In this document: in pieces, positions 29,144-38,629 of the stretch | Position numbering within the stretch: position 1 is the first letter of the stretch | How the letters are laid out: the number at the start of each line of letters is the position of its first letter | NCBI GenBank assembly: GCA_903915035.1 | Contig: CAIWRI010000102.1 | Location: forward strand, 1-64,000 | Length of the DNA stretch: 64,000 nt | Direction: 5' to 3' | DNA from: an uncultured Nitrosomonadales bacterium | Lineage (GTDB): Bacteria; Pseudomonadota; Gammaproteobacteria; Burkholderiales; Gallionellaceae | The notes under the pieces: generated by a model | Database searches by the model: none | What the model was told of the DNA's origin: nothing | Seen by the model: the letters and a program-made list of their open reading frames with translations, nothing else | Translations under genes and position numbers: made by a program

Positions 29144-30265
29144 ATGTGCTTTGATGATTTGCCTGAGCGTGTCTGGCTTATGGCAAAAATGGCGGATGTG
29201 ATGAGTGAGCGAGTCATGCCAGTTGAAATAAGATTCCTGATTGAGGCTGCGGCATCAGCCCCATCCGCAGACAATTCGCAGCCTTGGTGTTTTACCTGGG
29301 ATAAGCATATGCTGGAAGTGCGCGCCCAAGGCAGGGCGGGGTCGTTTCCTGTCGATTATCATCCTTCACTACTCGCATACGGTGCCGTTAGTGAGAACCT
29401 TACTCAAGCGCTGAGCGCCTTGGGATTAGGAATGCAGGATTGGTATATAGGTCCGCCTGACGTGGAAGGAAGGTTTGCCTATGGCCCCGTTTCCTCGGCA
29501 GCTGTTCCTGTCCCAACAGCACGACCATGGCTGGAACGCCATACTTCCCGCCAGCGGTTTGATAGCAGCAAACATCTGCCTGATGCTCTCCTTAATGAAC
29601 TTGGCAGGCTTACCCAGAGCCGCTGTACTTGTCGTGTTTTCACTAAACCAGAGCAGATATCAAAAATTGCTCTGCTGGTAAAGCAGGCGGCCCGGATACG
29701 TTTCAGAACTCAGGAATTACATATGGGATTAGCGGGTAGTCTGCGATTCGGCAGTCAACCTGAAGACTACAGGGAAGGATTGAACGTTAACACGCTTGCT
29801 CTTCCACCGGGAGGCAGGTTGCTACTTAAATTAATATCAGATTGGCGGCGCATGCAGCTGTTTAATCGATTTGGACTTTATAAAGCCTTGGCTGCCATTG
29901 AGGCCTCAACATTGGCTGAGTCCACTGCGTTAGTGGCGATCATGGGGCCAATCTCGCCTGTTGATGCACTGGATGCAGGAAGATTATTGCAACGTGTCTG
30001 GCTTCAAGTATCAGCCGGAGGCTATGCGGGGCATCCCTTTTATGTCCTCTCTGATCTTGCAATGAGATTTGCTGATGGCAAGGTGTCTGAAGCACTACAG
30101 ATGGAAGCAAAAAAAACAGTACGGCAGGCAGCTCATTTTTTTGGGGAAGAACGTGGTGTGCTGCATTGTCTCATGAGACTAGGCATGCCAATATCTGATG
30201 GGGAGGTTTCTTCCCGTCTCTCACTGGAGGAGCTGACTTGCAAGGGAATTCGATCCGCACAATAG
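29144..30265 (+). CDS. Nitroreductase-family-like protein
   Basis: IRFLIEAAASAPSADNSQPWCFTWD, ALSALGLGMQDWYI, GRLLQRVWLQVSAGGYAGHPFYVLSDLAMRF. Confidence 0.75.
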   Translation: MCFDDLPERVWLMAKMADVMSERVMPVEIRFLIEAAASAPSADNSQPWCFTWDKHMLEVRAQGRAGSFPVDYHPSLLAYGAVSENLTQALSALGLGMQDWYIGPPDVEGRFAYGPVSSAAVPVPTARPWLERHTSRQRFDSSKHLPDALLNELGRLTQSRCTCRVFTKPEQISKIALLVKQAARIRFRTQELHMGLAGSLRFGSQPEDYREGLNVNTLALPPGGRLLLKLISDWRRMQLFNRFGLYKALAAIEASTLAESTALVAIMGPISPVDALDAGRLLQRVWLQVSAGGYAGHPFYVLSDLAMRFADGKVSEALQMEAKKTVRQAAHFFGEERGVLHCLMRLGMPISDGEVSSRLSLEELTCKGIRSAQ

Positions 30266-30433
30266 TGCCTGCTATTTAAGGGTGCGGTTCTGATTCTACG
30301 CTGGAAGTTGTCGGAATACTTTACATTTAGTCTGTATAAGCGAATAAAAATTTTTAGCTATTTGGGTTATGTTTAAATATAAACTGATTAAAATCATAAA
30401 GATAAAATGGTATTTGGTGGTGTGTTAGTAACG

Positions 30434-30449
30434 TGGCATGGAATATGCT
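30434..30449 (+). promoter_or_regulatory. Candidate sigma-54 (-24/-12) promoter of the PEP-CTERM gene
   Basis: TGGCATGGAATATGCT: GG-N10-GC, close to TGGCACG-N4-TTGCT. Confidence 0.6.
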
Positions 30450-30502
30450 TATATTGATGCGGCAAGTACGGTTTATTTTTTCAATATTTCAAGGAGAAAA
30501 TC

Positions 30503-31384
30503 ATGAATAAGCTACTGACAGCAGCGACAATAACACTGTCGCTTTTTGCGACACAGGCCAATGCCGGCATAGTCAACATAGCTGGCGTTACGCTGGCACC
30601 CGGCGCACAATTTTGGGTATCGACGCTCTTTGAGAGTCAGTTGATCAATGTCACAGATACTTTATATGGTGTGGGTTATGTGAACGCGATTAACGGACCG
30701 GCCGGACCAACTTGGACTGATGGTACTAATGGCAAGCAGTTGGCCTATTATTTCAGCGGGTATTCTGTCGATTCATGGTACGGATATGATGGTGCCGCTT
30801 TGGGTTGGCACGGAGGTACCGACAACGGCATAGGCGCTTACACTTTCTCTACGCAAGCTCTGTTGATTGACTTTAGCGGCGGTTCAGTGCAATTCTATGC
30901 TGATGCGGCGGGTACGCTTAACCCGTACAGTACCATCCCGTTAGGGGCTTTGCAGCAGGCCGCCGATATCACTGCCGCTACCTCAGGTACGCTGTGGGCC
31001 GATTATGCAGCGCAAACTTTTGATTATCTGACCAGTCAGGGGTTGCAAATAGGGCACACACTTTATGCCAGTAATGGTGCTTCAAGTGCCAACTCAGGTG
31101 GAACCGGGATTGGATATCTGAATGTTACAGCGGTTTCAGGTGTTGGTGCCGCCAATTCAACCCTGGATACAAATGGTTTTACAACTTTGACTTCCGCTGG
31201 GGTTAATGTTATTGCCGATGCCCAGCTTTATTCGACCTACACTAATACCAATCCGGTAGGATACTGGCCTTTGACTGGCAGCGTAAATTTGAAAACTACT
31301 GCAGTACCGGCACCCGGTTCAATATTTTTATTCGGATTGGGTTTGCTTGGCTTGGGTGTAATAGCTCGCAAGCGTACCGCATGA
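30503..31384 (+). CDS. PEP-CTERM sorting-domain protein (exosortase substrate, VPAP variant)
   Basis: Signal peptide MNKLLTAATITLSLFATQANA; C-terminus VPAPGSIFLFGLGLLGLGVIARKRTA. Confidence 0.88.
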   Translation: MNKLLTAATITLSLFATQANAGIVNIAGVTLAPGAQFWVSTLFESQLINVTDTLYGVGYVNAINGPAGPTWTDGTNGKQLAYYFSGYSVDSWYGYDGAALGWHGGTDNGIGAYTFSTQALLIDFSGGSVQFYADAAGTLNPYSTIPLGALQQAADITAATSGTLWADYAAQTFDYLTSQGLQIGHTLYASNGASSANSGGTGIGYLNVTAVSGVGAANSTLDTNGFTTLTSAGVNVIADAQLYSTYTNTNPVGYWPLTGSVNLKTTAVPAPGSIFLFGLGLLGLGVIARKRTA

Positions 31385-31416
31385 ATATTTGAATACTTTT
31401 ACACGTAAGTTTCAAG

Positions 31417-31441
31417 CCGGCTGTACACAGCCGGTTTTTTT
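31417..31441. terminator. Hairpin terminator between the PEP-CTERM gene and the convergent ThiF gene
   Basis: CCGGCTG-TACA-CAGCCGG then T-tract. Confidence 0.8.
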
Positions 31442-32309
31442 ATTTGCGAAGATTATTCAGCAGGCGGCGGGCAACTACTAGCGATAGTCTCTGGAGTGGA
31501 TTATTATTACCCCAAGGGCGCCAGGTGTGTGCCATTCGGTTAGTATAGGCATCGAAATGCATGCCATGAGGTGCCGGTTTGACTTCACCCCTGTTTAGAA
31601 GAATTTTCAGCGCCTGCGCTGAAGCGATGCCGGCGCATAGTTGGCAGGCAATCGTAGTTGATGGTCCTCTGTGCTCTTCGAGGTTGACTGTGCTCTTGTC
31701 GGCAAGATAACCCATATGCAACCTCGCGGGCGCAAGACCGATCAAAAAGCGTAATGCCTTTTCTTTTTCGGTAAGGTCTCCCATACGAAAATATTCTTCA
31801 AAAGTCATCCCGCCTGGCATAAAACAAAGCAATGCAGCACCCATGCCCAAGGGGGCGGCCGTGATAGCAGGAATATCATGTTGTGCACAAGCTGAAAATA
31901 CGGCCTGTCTGATTGAAAAAACGAAAAAATCCAGACCGTCGACGTAAAGATCAATACCCCTAAGAAATTCCTGCAAATTGTCCTGTGTGACGCCAGTCGT
32001 AAATAATTTAATCTCAATGTCGGGGTTGATGTCACGAGCCATGTCGGCAAGTACTTCAACTTTGCGCTTGCCAAGGCTGGAGATGGTTGCGCCTACCTGC
32101 CGGTTGAAATTAGGTATCTCAAATGTGTCTAAATCCGCGATATGAAAAGTACCTATGCCCAAGCGCGCAAGCGTTAACAAATGAACCCCCCCCACGCCCC
32201 CCATTCCTGCGATGGCGATTCGCTTACAACGCAAAGCTTCCTGCTCTTCCTGGGTGACCCAGCCTATATTGCGTGAGAAGGCTTCAACATAGGAAAAAGA
32301 ATGTCTCAT
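31440..32309 (-). CDS. ThiF/MoeB/E1-like adenylyltransferase family protein
   Basis: RIAIAGMGGVGGVHLLTLARLGIGTFHIADLDTFEIPNFNRQVGA nucleotide-binding core. Confidence 0.9.
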   Translation of the reverse strand: MRHSFSYVEAFSRNIGWVTQEEQEALRCKRIAIAGMGGVGGVHLLTLARLGIGTFHIADLDTFEIPNFNRQVGATISSLGKRKVEVLADMARDINPDIEIKLFTTGVTQDNLQEFLRGIDLYVDGLDFFVFSIRQAVFSACAQHDIPAITAAPLGMGAALLCFMPGGMTFEEYFRMGDLTEKEKALRFLIGLAPARLHMGYLADKSTVNLEEHRGPSTTIACQLCAGIASAQALKILLNRGEVKPAPHGMHFDAYTNRMAHTWRPWGNNNPLQRLSLVVARRLLNNLRK

Positions 32310-32314
32310 ATTAT

Positions 32315-33082
32315 TTAACCAGTTGTTTTTAGTCGTCCGAGGATACCTATCTCATCTTCTTTGGTAAAGAAATAAGGGTAAAGTGATTTTTCGCCTCCTG
32401 CCTTTTCCATGAGTCCGCCAAATTTTTCAATCTGCTCGGTTACATAGGAAAAATTAGTGCGCAGAAGTACAGAGGGCGCATTGACACGTTGGCAGATTTT
32501 TTCCCTGCCAATCTGAGTGAAGCCGAGCATTTTTTCGTAAAATCTGACATGGCGTGGATTGACTTCAACGACACCATCCGTTTTTCCGAAAACGCCATAG
32601 GGGTAAAGATAAGCAATATGAAAAAGGCTGGCCAGAACCCGCATGGACTTGATCTTGGGATCTACAGCAAATTTATTATATTCGCAGAGCTTTCGACCTT
32701 CATGGCGGAGCGTATTAAGCACTTCAGAATACATAGCATCTGCGAATAATCCAGAATCCGAATCCAGACCGATTGACATTGTAGCTATAGTTGCATTTTC
32801 ACTCCCGGAAACAAGAAGAGTAATGCGGTTTGGTTGATGCGTAGCAATTTCACCCGTTTCATAACCACGCCATGAATACATTTTATTGATGAGGATGCTG
32901 GCTGACTCTAGGCGTTCATGTGTATTGGCGAGGCGGATCCTGAATTCCTTGTATTCATCGTGCTGCTCATTTACTCCATCCAACTCGGGTGTGTTGAGAC
33001 TAACGGGGGTTAGTTCGTTTGGAACGATGTCGAAGAAGGATGCAATTACATCTCCCCCATTATTCGATTTTGAATAGAGCAT
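32315..33082 (-). CDS. FeeM-like N-acyl amino acid synthase / PEP-CTERM-associated acyltransferase (copy A)
   Basis: MYSWRGYET, ATMSIGLDSDSGLFADAMYSEVLNTLRHEGRKLCEYNKFAVDP, EVNPRHVRFYEKMLGFTQIG. Confidence 0.75.
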   Translation of the reverse strand: MLYSKSNNGGDVIASFFDIVPNELTPVSLNTPELDGVNEQHDEYKEFRIRLANTHERLESASILINKMYSWRGYETGEIATHQPNRITLLVSGSENATIATMSIGLDSDSGLFADAMYSEVLNTLRHEGRKLCEYNKFAVDPKIKSMRVLASLFHIAYLYPYGVFGKTDGVVEVNPRHVRFYEKMLGFTQIGREKICQRVNAPSVLLRTNFSYVTEQIEKFGGLMEKAGGEKSLYPYFFTKEDEIGILGRLKTTG

Positions 33083-33328
33083 AATAATTTTGAAAATTTC
33101 AGCAAGTTTATTTAATTATAATTTATAGTATGAAGATAAATTTATTTTATAACTCCAAGCTTATGGAAACTCGTATTCTTTAATTCTAAGGAAAATATAA
33201 ATAAAACTATATAATTAGAAAAAATACAGTTTTATGAATTTGAAAATAAATAGATAAAATTAAAACCTAGCATTGTCTAAATCTAGCATGAAAAAATTAA
33301 AAAAACAAGTGTTGTCGAGTTTTTAATT

Positions 33329-34063
33329 TCAAATTAAATTATTTCTAAGGTGTGTGAGTATAATATCTTCTTCAGATTTAGAGAAAAAATATGGAAAGAG
33401 TGACTTGTCGGCGGCAGACTTTTCTATCATCCCGCCAAATTTGTTAATCTGTGTAGCTACGTGGGAAAAATCAGACAGCAACAGCACAGCAGGGGCATTG
33501 ACACGTAAGCAGGTTTTTTCGGAACCGATTCGAGTAAAGCCGAGTTTCTTTTCATAGAAGTTAGCATGTCTTGGGTTGACTTCAATTACACCATCCGAAT
33601 TATTCAGAATACGATGAAGGTAAAGGTACATGATGTGGAACATGCTTGCTAACAGAGGTCTTGATTTCATACCAGGTTCCATCGCTAGACTGTGATATTC
33701 ACCAATACGTTTACCCTGGTTTCGTAGAATATTCAATTCTTCCGGGAACAGTTCATCAGCTAATAACCCTTTGTTGGAATCTGAGTTTATGGACAATGTC
33801 CCGACAGTTTTTTCAGCTGAATAGGCAATAATGGTGATTTTATCTTTACCGGTGTCCTGAATTCTGCTTGTTTCATAGCCGCGCCATGAATACATTTTAG
33901 TGAGAAGTTGATTAGCTGATTTATGATGACAATAGTTTTGAGCTATTCTGAACTTTATAGTCTGGTATCTGGAGTCTGAAGAGCTTGAATGAACAGCAAT
34001 ATCGGCAAGTTTTGCCCCTGTTTTTTTAATATAAAAATCAAGCGTAGAATCCATATGGCACAA
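33329..34063 (-). CDS. FeeM-like N-acyl amino acid synthase / PEP-CTERM-associated acyltransferase (copy B)
   Basis: MYSWRGYETSRIQ, GTLSINSDSNKGLLADELFPEELNILRNQGKRIGEYHSLAMEP, EVNPRHANFYEKKLGFTRIG. Confidence 0.75.
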   Translation of the reverse strand: MCHMDSTLDFYIKKTGAKLADIAVHSSSSDSRYQTIKFRIAQNYCHHKSANQLLTKMYSWRGYETSRIQDTGKDKITIIAYSAEKTVGTLSINSDSNKGLLADELFPEELNILRNQGKRIGEYHSLAMEPGMKSRPLLASMFHIMYLYLHRILNNSDGVIEVNPRHANFYEKKLGFTRIGSEKTCLRVNAPAVLLLSDFSHVATQINKFGGMIEKSAADKSLFPYFFSKSEEDIILTHLRNNLI

Positions 34064-34250
34064 GGCGTCATCCGTAATAATATATTAGTACAGTAGCGTA
34101 TTTTGCGAAACTTAATTTTGACTCTGCTTTGTATGATGAGTGAAAATAACTCTGTTGTACAGGTCAAGTAGCTCTGAGAAAAAATCTGCATTACAAGTAG
34201 CTTTTGAAGCATGATATGCAATTATATTTCGCAGACATATGTGATAATAT

Positions 34251-35033
34251 ATGCACATACATTATTTAGCAAGTAGAATGAAAGAATCTATGGATAATCA
34301 TATCGAAAATCTTCTTTCTGGATTAAGTGCTTTGGTATCTTTTCAGTATTCAGGTCAAAGTCTGGATGATAATTTACAATTGATGGCGGCGATGGCTGCG
34401 AAAGTTCTTGACGTTGAAAATTGTTCCATTATGCTGACTGGTGAAGCTTTGACGCTGCGAGTCTACGCAAATTTTGGTCAGCTATCTTCTGATGCCTATA
34501 AAGAATATGTGAGTAAGGGGGTAGGGATTTCAGGCCATGTTTTAGCTACTGGAAAGTCGCTTATGATAGAGGATATTAATACTTCCGAATTTTCCAAATT
34601 TGCAAGATATCCATCAAATTCTGTAAGGAGTCTGATATGCACCCCGATTTTGATTAACGAAATCGTTCTGGGCGTTATTAATATTAACGGATCGAAACGC
34701 ATGCAACCTTTTGATTCAGATGATCTGAATGCAATGGTAGTGATAGCAGCATTTACGGGTAGAGTCATTCAGGTGTTGCAACTACAGAGTACTCTGAACT
34801 CTCGTTTTGCTCAAATGTCGTTGGGAGAACGGTCTGAAAAAGACAATAAGAAAAATCTGATTAATGATGCTCAAAATCCTGAAAAAATGGCTAAAATTCT
34901 CGCCAAATCATTTTATAGGGAAATGATAAGTGCTGGTTTTGCTCCCGGCCAGATTATAAATGCAGCCTCTGAAATTATTTCAGAATTGAGCATAAATCTG
35001 CGCAAGCATCAGGGGCGCATCAAACGCAATTGA
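34251..35033 (+). CDS. GAF domain-containing protein
   Basis: MAAKVLDVENCSIMLTG...GVGISGHVLATGKSLMIEDI...RSLICTPILINEIVLGVININGS. Confidence 0.85.
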   Translation: MHIHYLASRMKESMDNHIENLLSGLSALVSFQYSGQSLDDNLQLMAAMAAKVLDVENCSIMLTGEALTLRVYANFGQLSSDAYKEYVSKGVGISGHVLATGKSLMIEDINTSEFSKFARYPSNSVRSLICTPILINEIVLGVININGSKRMQPFDSDDLNAMVVIAAFTGRVIQVLQLQSTLNSRFAQMSLGERSEKDNKKNLINDAQNPEKMAKILAKSFYREMISAGFAPGQIINAASEIISELSINLRKHQGRIKRN

Positions 35034-35074
35034 TCTTGAAGCTATTGCGCAATTTTCAGTCAAGAGTAGTTTGA

Positions 35075-36124
35075 TTAGGGAGAGGAGATTTTCACAGCGT
35101 CAATTATGTTACCGACAAAGGCGCGCATGCAATGTTTTGTCTCATAACTGTGAAAGGCGTTTTTCGCCAGTCTGCTGGCTAATTCTTTGTCGCTTAATAA
35201 CCTTTCTATTGCACTCTGCATGGCTACACTGTCTCCGCGAGGAATGAGCAAAGCGTTAATGCCGTTGATCAAATAATCTTCGATGGTCGGGGTTTGCGTG
35301 ACGACCAGAGGCTTGCAATATGCCATGGCTTGGACAAGCACCATCTGTCCGGCAGATATGTCCGATACGGCCAGCGGAACCACTACGATAGCGGCATTGC
35401 GCAATTCCTCGACATAACAGTCATCGTAGCAGTTCTTGAGCACAGTGATATTGGGGGTGCTTACACAGCCGGCTAATGCTATTTCAGAGTCGCATACCAC
35501 ATGCAACGGGTGATCAATGAGATTAAAGACTTCAAATAAAGTCTGATAATCCCTGCCCGATCGTCCGGCACTGAAGACAGGTGCATCAGGGGCTGAATTA
35601 CCGCAAGTTGCGAAATTTTCTTCGTACCCGTTTATGTAAAGCCCATAAGGTATGTATTTGAACAGATTTTGTGCGTATGGGAACAGGATTCTATAACGGG
35701 TGATTTCCAGTCCTGAAAAACAGATAATCCCGTCAACGAGCGCGAAGACACGACCAAAATAGAAGCGGCGCAGGATATCCAAAATGGGATTCTGGCGCCT
35801 TGTATAGATGAATCCCAACAGATAAATGCGGGGTTTACGCCGCAACAGTATGCGTCGCACCAGGCCGAAAACGAGTGCTTCCAGATGCGACCCCACTACG
35901 ACTGCATCGGGATGAGGGTTGGACAGAAGCAGTGAATGCCAAGCCGACTTTAGTGCAAACAGCCCCAGTTTTGGCCAACCGACAAGTAGTAGCCAGATTC
36001 GGTAGTGGTACCTGAAGGATATCCTGTCCGAAAATATCTTATGTTCAACCTTGAGATCGCGCAGCGCCTGTCCAAACGGAGAGTTTGATGCGTCTTTGCC
36101 GAAAGTCAGGAAGAAATGAATCAT
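35075..36124 (-). CDS. Glycosyltransferase (GT4-like)
   Basis: FSAGRSGRDYQTLFE, DISAGQMVLVQAMAYCKPLVVTQTPTIEDYLINGINALLIPRGD. Confidence 0.8.
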   Translation of the reverse strand: MIHFFLTFGKDASNSPFGQALRDLKVEHKIFSDRISFRYHYRIWLLLVGWPKLGLFALKSAWHSLLLSNPHPDAVVVGSHLEALVFGLVRRILLRRKPRIYLLGFIYTRRQNPILDILRRFYFGRVFALVDGIICFSGLEITRYRILFPYAQNLFKYIPYGLYINGYEENFATCGNSAPDAPVFSAGRSGRDYQTLFEVFNLIDHPLHVVCDSEIALAGCVSTPNITVLKNCYDDCYVEELRNAAIVVVPLAVSDISAGQMVLVQAMAYCKPLVVTQTPTIEDYLINGINALLIPRGDSVAMQSAIERLLSDKELASRLAKNAFHSYETKHCMRAFVGNIIDAVKISSP

Positions 36125-36312
36125 TTAAGCACACCCTATATTATTTTTTCCACTTATTTGGTTAAAACTACCGTTTATAGGCAGTTCGATTGACTTTCAT
36201 CTTTTGATTCATGCTGGTTAAGTTGGGCGTTGGAGACAGTTTTAGTTAATTCTATCGTCCACAATGTGCTGTTATTTTTATCAATCGGGTTGGGTTATAC
36301 GAAATGAGTCAT

Positions 36313-37445
36313 TTATTTTGGAAGTATTTCTTGAGAGCAAGTTTGAGTTGATTCGTTTGCCATGGAATATAACAGTAACATCCTCGTTTGATTGACATAG
36401 TGCCCCTTCAGCTTTAGGGCATGCTTCTCTAAGAAATTCCAGGAAAGTGCGGCAAGTACTAAAGTAACTACACTCGAAATAATCACCATGGAAAACACGG
36501 ATACACCTGGCAGCAATGCAGCAGCTGATTGCTGAACAGGGAATGTGCATAAATATAAAAACCATACGAATAATCACCCAGTTTATTGTATTCCCTTAAT
36601 ATGCCAGAGGGGATGTAAGCGACATAAAACAAAAGATAAGCCAGATTTACTACGTATACGATGATGAAAAAATTTCGATTGAGGGTCGCCAACAGAAAAG
36701 TGATCATAAATATAAAAAAAATGAAATGCGATAGAACGATCCGATTCTTGAGTATAAAAAAAGCCGATCCTGTAAAGAACATAAAAAACAACCATATAAA
36801 GTGATTATTGGCTGTTATGTTGAAATGTCCCAGGAAAACCAAAAGACAACTTATTGCTGTACCAGAGATTACAGTGCCCTTGAAAACCTGTGATCGATAT
36901 TTCGGCATTACGTGTAAGCATGCCCAAGTAATTGCCAGTGTAACGTACATTATTATTTCATAGGGAATTGTCCATAGCGAACTATTGACAGTATTTTTGT
37001 AAGGCTTGTGTGCAAAAAATTCAGGTAGTTCGTAGGCGTAACCCGTAATCAATATCAGATATTTCAGAAGATATTTGTAAAGCTTATGGTCTTCGAAATA
37101 GGAGGGCCATGCTAATGTAGTAAAAAACGAGCCGAGGCCAATAACTGTCAGAAAATGCATCGCGAAAAGCGCTGGAAATATTCTCAAAACCCTGGCCCAT
37201 ACAAATTCAATTGTGCTTTGCCTTGTCAGAAGACTGGTTGTAACAAGAAACCCGCTAGTTAAAAATAATATATCAACAGCGATTGAACCCATAGTCATGC
37301 CCAAGCTACCTTGAAATGGTTCGGCATTCCCCGTGCCAATAGCCAACGCAAAACTATGGGTTACCAGCACTGCATACGCGGCAAGCATTCGGATAAGATT
37401 GAAGTTATTGTTTCTACCCTGCGTGAAATTTGAAAACTTCATCAT
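36313..37445 (-). pseudogene. Acyltransferase-3 family membrane protein interrupted by an apparent 2-nt insertion
   Basis: N-terminal ORF NNFNLIRMLAAYAVLVTHSFAL...DYSYGFYIYA; C-terminal MLPGVSVFSMVIISSVVTLVLAALSWNFLEKHALKLKG lies in another frame; the frames join if a TG at 36544-36547 is removed. Confidence 0.75.
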
Positions 37446-37776
37446 AGTTGTCCAATCTATGAAATTTAAAAATGGAATATTAAAAAAATTTCCTGATGTG
37501 GGTTTACTAAGTAACAGCCTTAACTAAATTAGGAATATTCTGATAAAAATTAATATTTTCCCTAATATAATTAATGCTTTACAATTTGTTGTGGATAAAG
37601 GCATAATACATTATATTTTTGAATAGCGTTATGAAACTTATTTTTGATGAGTCTTAATGTAGTGGAAGTCGCTGTATTTGATATTTTCAAGATAAACCAT
37701 ATTAAATCCGAATTAAAGTCATGCATAGTAATGATTTATATCACTGACTTGTGCATGTAAAAAATGGAATAATCAC

Positions 37777-38583
37777 ATGAGATTTATTTTACTTGCTCTG
37801 CTAATATTCAATACATGCGCACGGGCAGACCCGGTAAAAAACTTATCTGAACTTGCGTTGCTGCCGCATTATTGCTGGGGAACTCAACAGGTTCGTGAAG
37901 TTAGTAAAGACCCAACGCCTATTGAACAGTACGTGGCGATTTATGGGTTCACATATTATCATCTTCATCATTACTGCTGGGCTTTAAACACCGAGAATAA
38001 TGCGATCAGAATGCACAACCAAGGCATCTTGACTTACTCACTTGATGACTATAAGTACGTTCTGGATCGTGCCCCGTCATCCTTTGTCTTTCTTCCTGAG
38101 ATTTATACAAGCAGAGCGAGAGTGTTTTTTATTTTAAAGCGAGATGCGGAAGCTGCAATGGATCTTGTTAAAGCCATCCAAATGAAGCACAGTTATGCTC
38201 CTGCCTATGCGAGATTGAGTGAATATTATCAAAGGATAAACGACAAGAAGGATGCAATAAAAACGCTTGAAGATGGGCTAAGCAACGTCAGTGATCCTAA
38301 AGTAATTACTTTCTTTATCAGAAGACTTAAAGAGATGGACTCGGTTTACCAAGGCACACCAGGTAGCTCCCTTCCTAAAGAAATCAAATCCGATCAGGGA
38401 AAAAAACCGGGCGATCTGTTTGAAAAAATGGAGAGTGCTGGTAACGACCAGGCTGCTACGCTTGGAACAACACCTATTTCAGCAAAATTCTCAACAGACA
38501 ATATACCACCCGACCTTGCCCGGAAGGGTATTACGGTGGATCAGTCCGCCAAACCCAATTCATATTGCCGATTTTGTCCATAA
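37777..38583 (+). CDS. Secreted TPR-like protein of EPS loci
   Basis: Signal peptide MRFILLALLIFNTCARA; YCWGTQQ, HHYCWALN motifs; TPR-like helices. Confidence 0.65.
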   Translation: MRFILLALLIFNTCARADPVKNLSELALLPHYCWGTQQVREVSKDPTPIEQYVAIYGFTYYHLHHYCWALNTENNAIRMHNQGILTYSLDDYKYVLDRAPSSFVFLPEIYTSRARVFFILKRDAEAAMDLVKAIQMKHSYAPAYARLSEYYQRINDKKDAIKTLEDGLSNVSDPKVITFFIRRLKEMDSVYQGTPGSSLPKEIKSDQGKKPGDLFEKMESAGNDQAATLGTTPISAKFSTDNIPPDLARKGITVDQSAKPNSYCRFCP

Positions 38584-38629
38584 TCAGTGATAAGCTGGCT
38601 AACTGCCAGAATCTGCCATCAGTCTTTTC

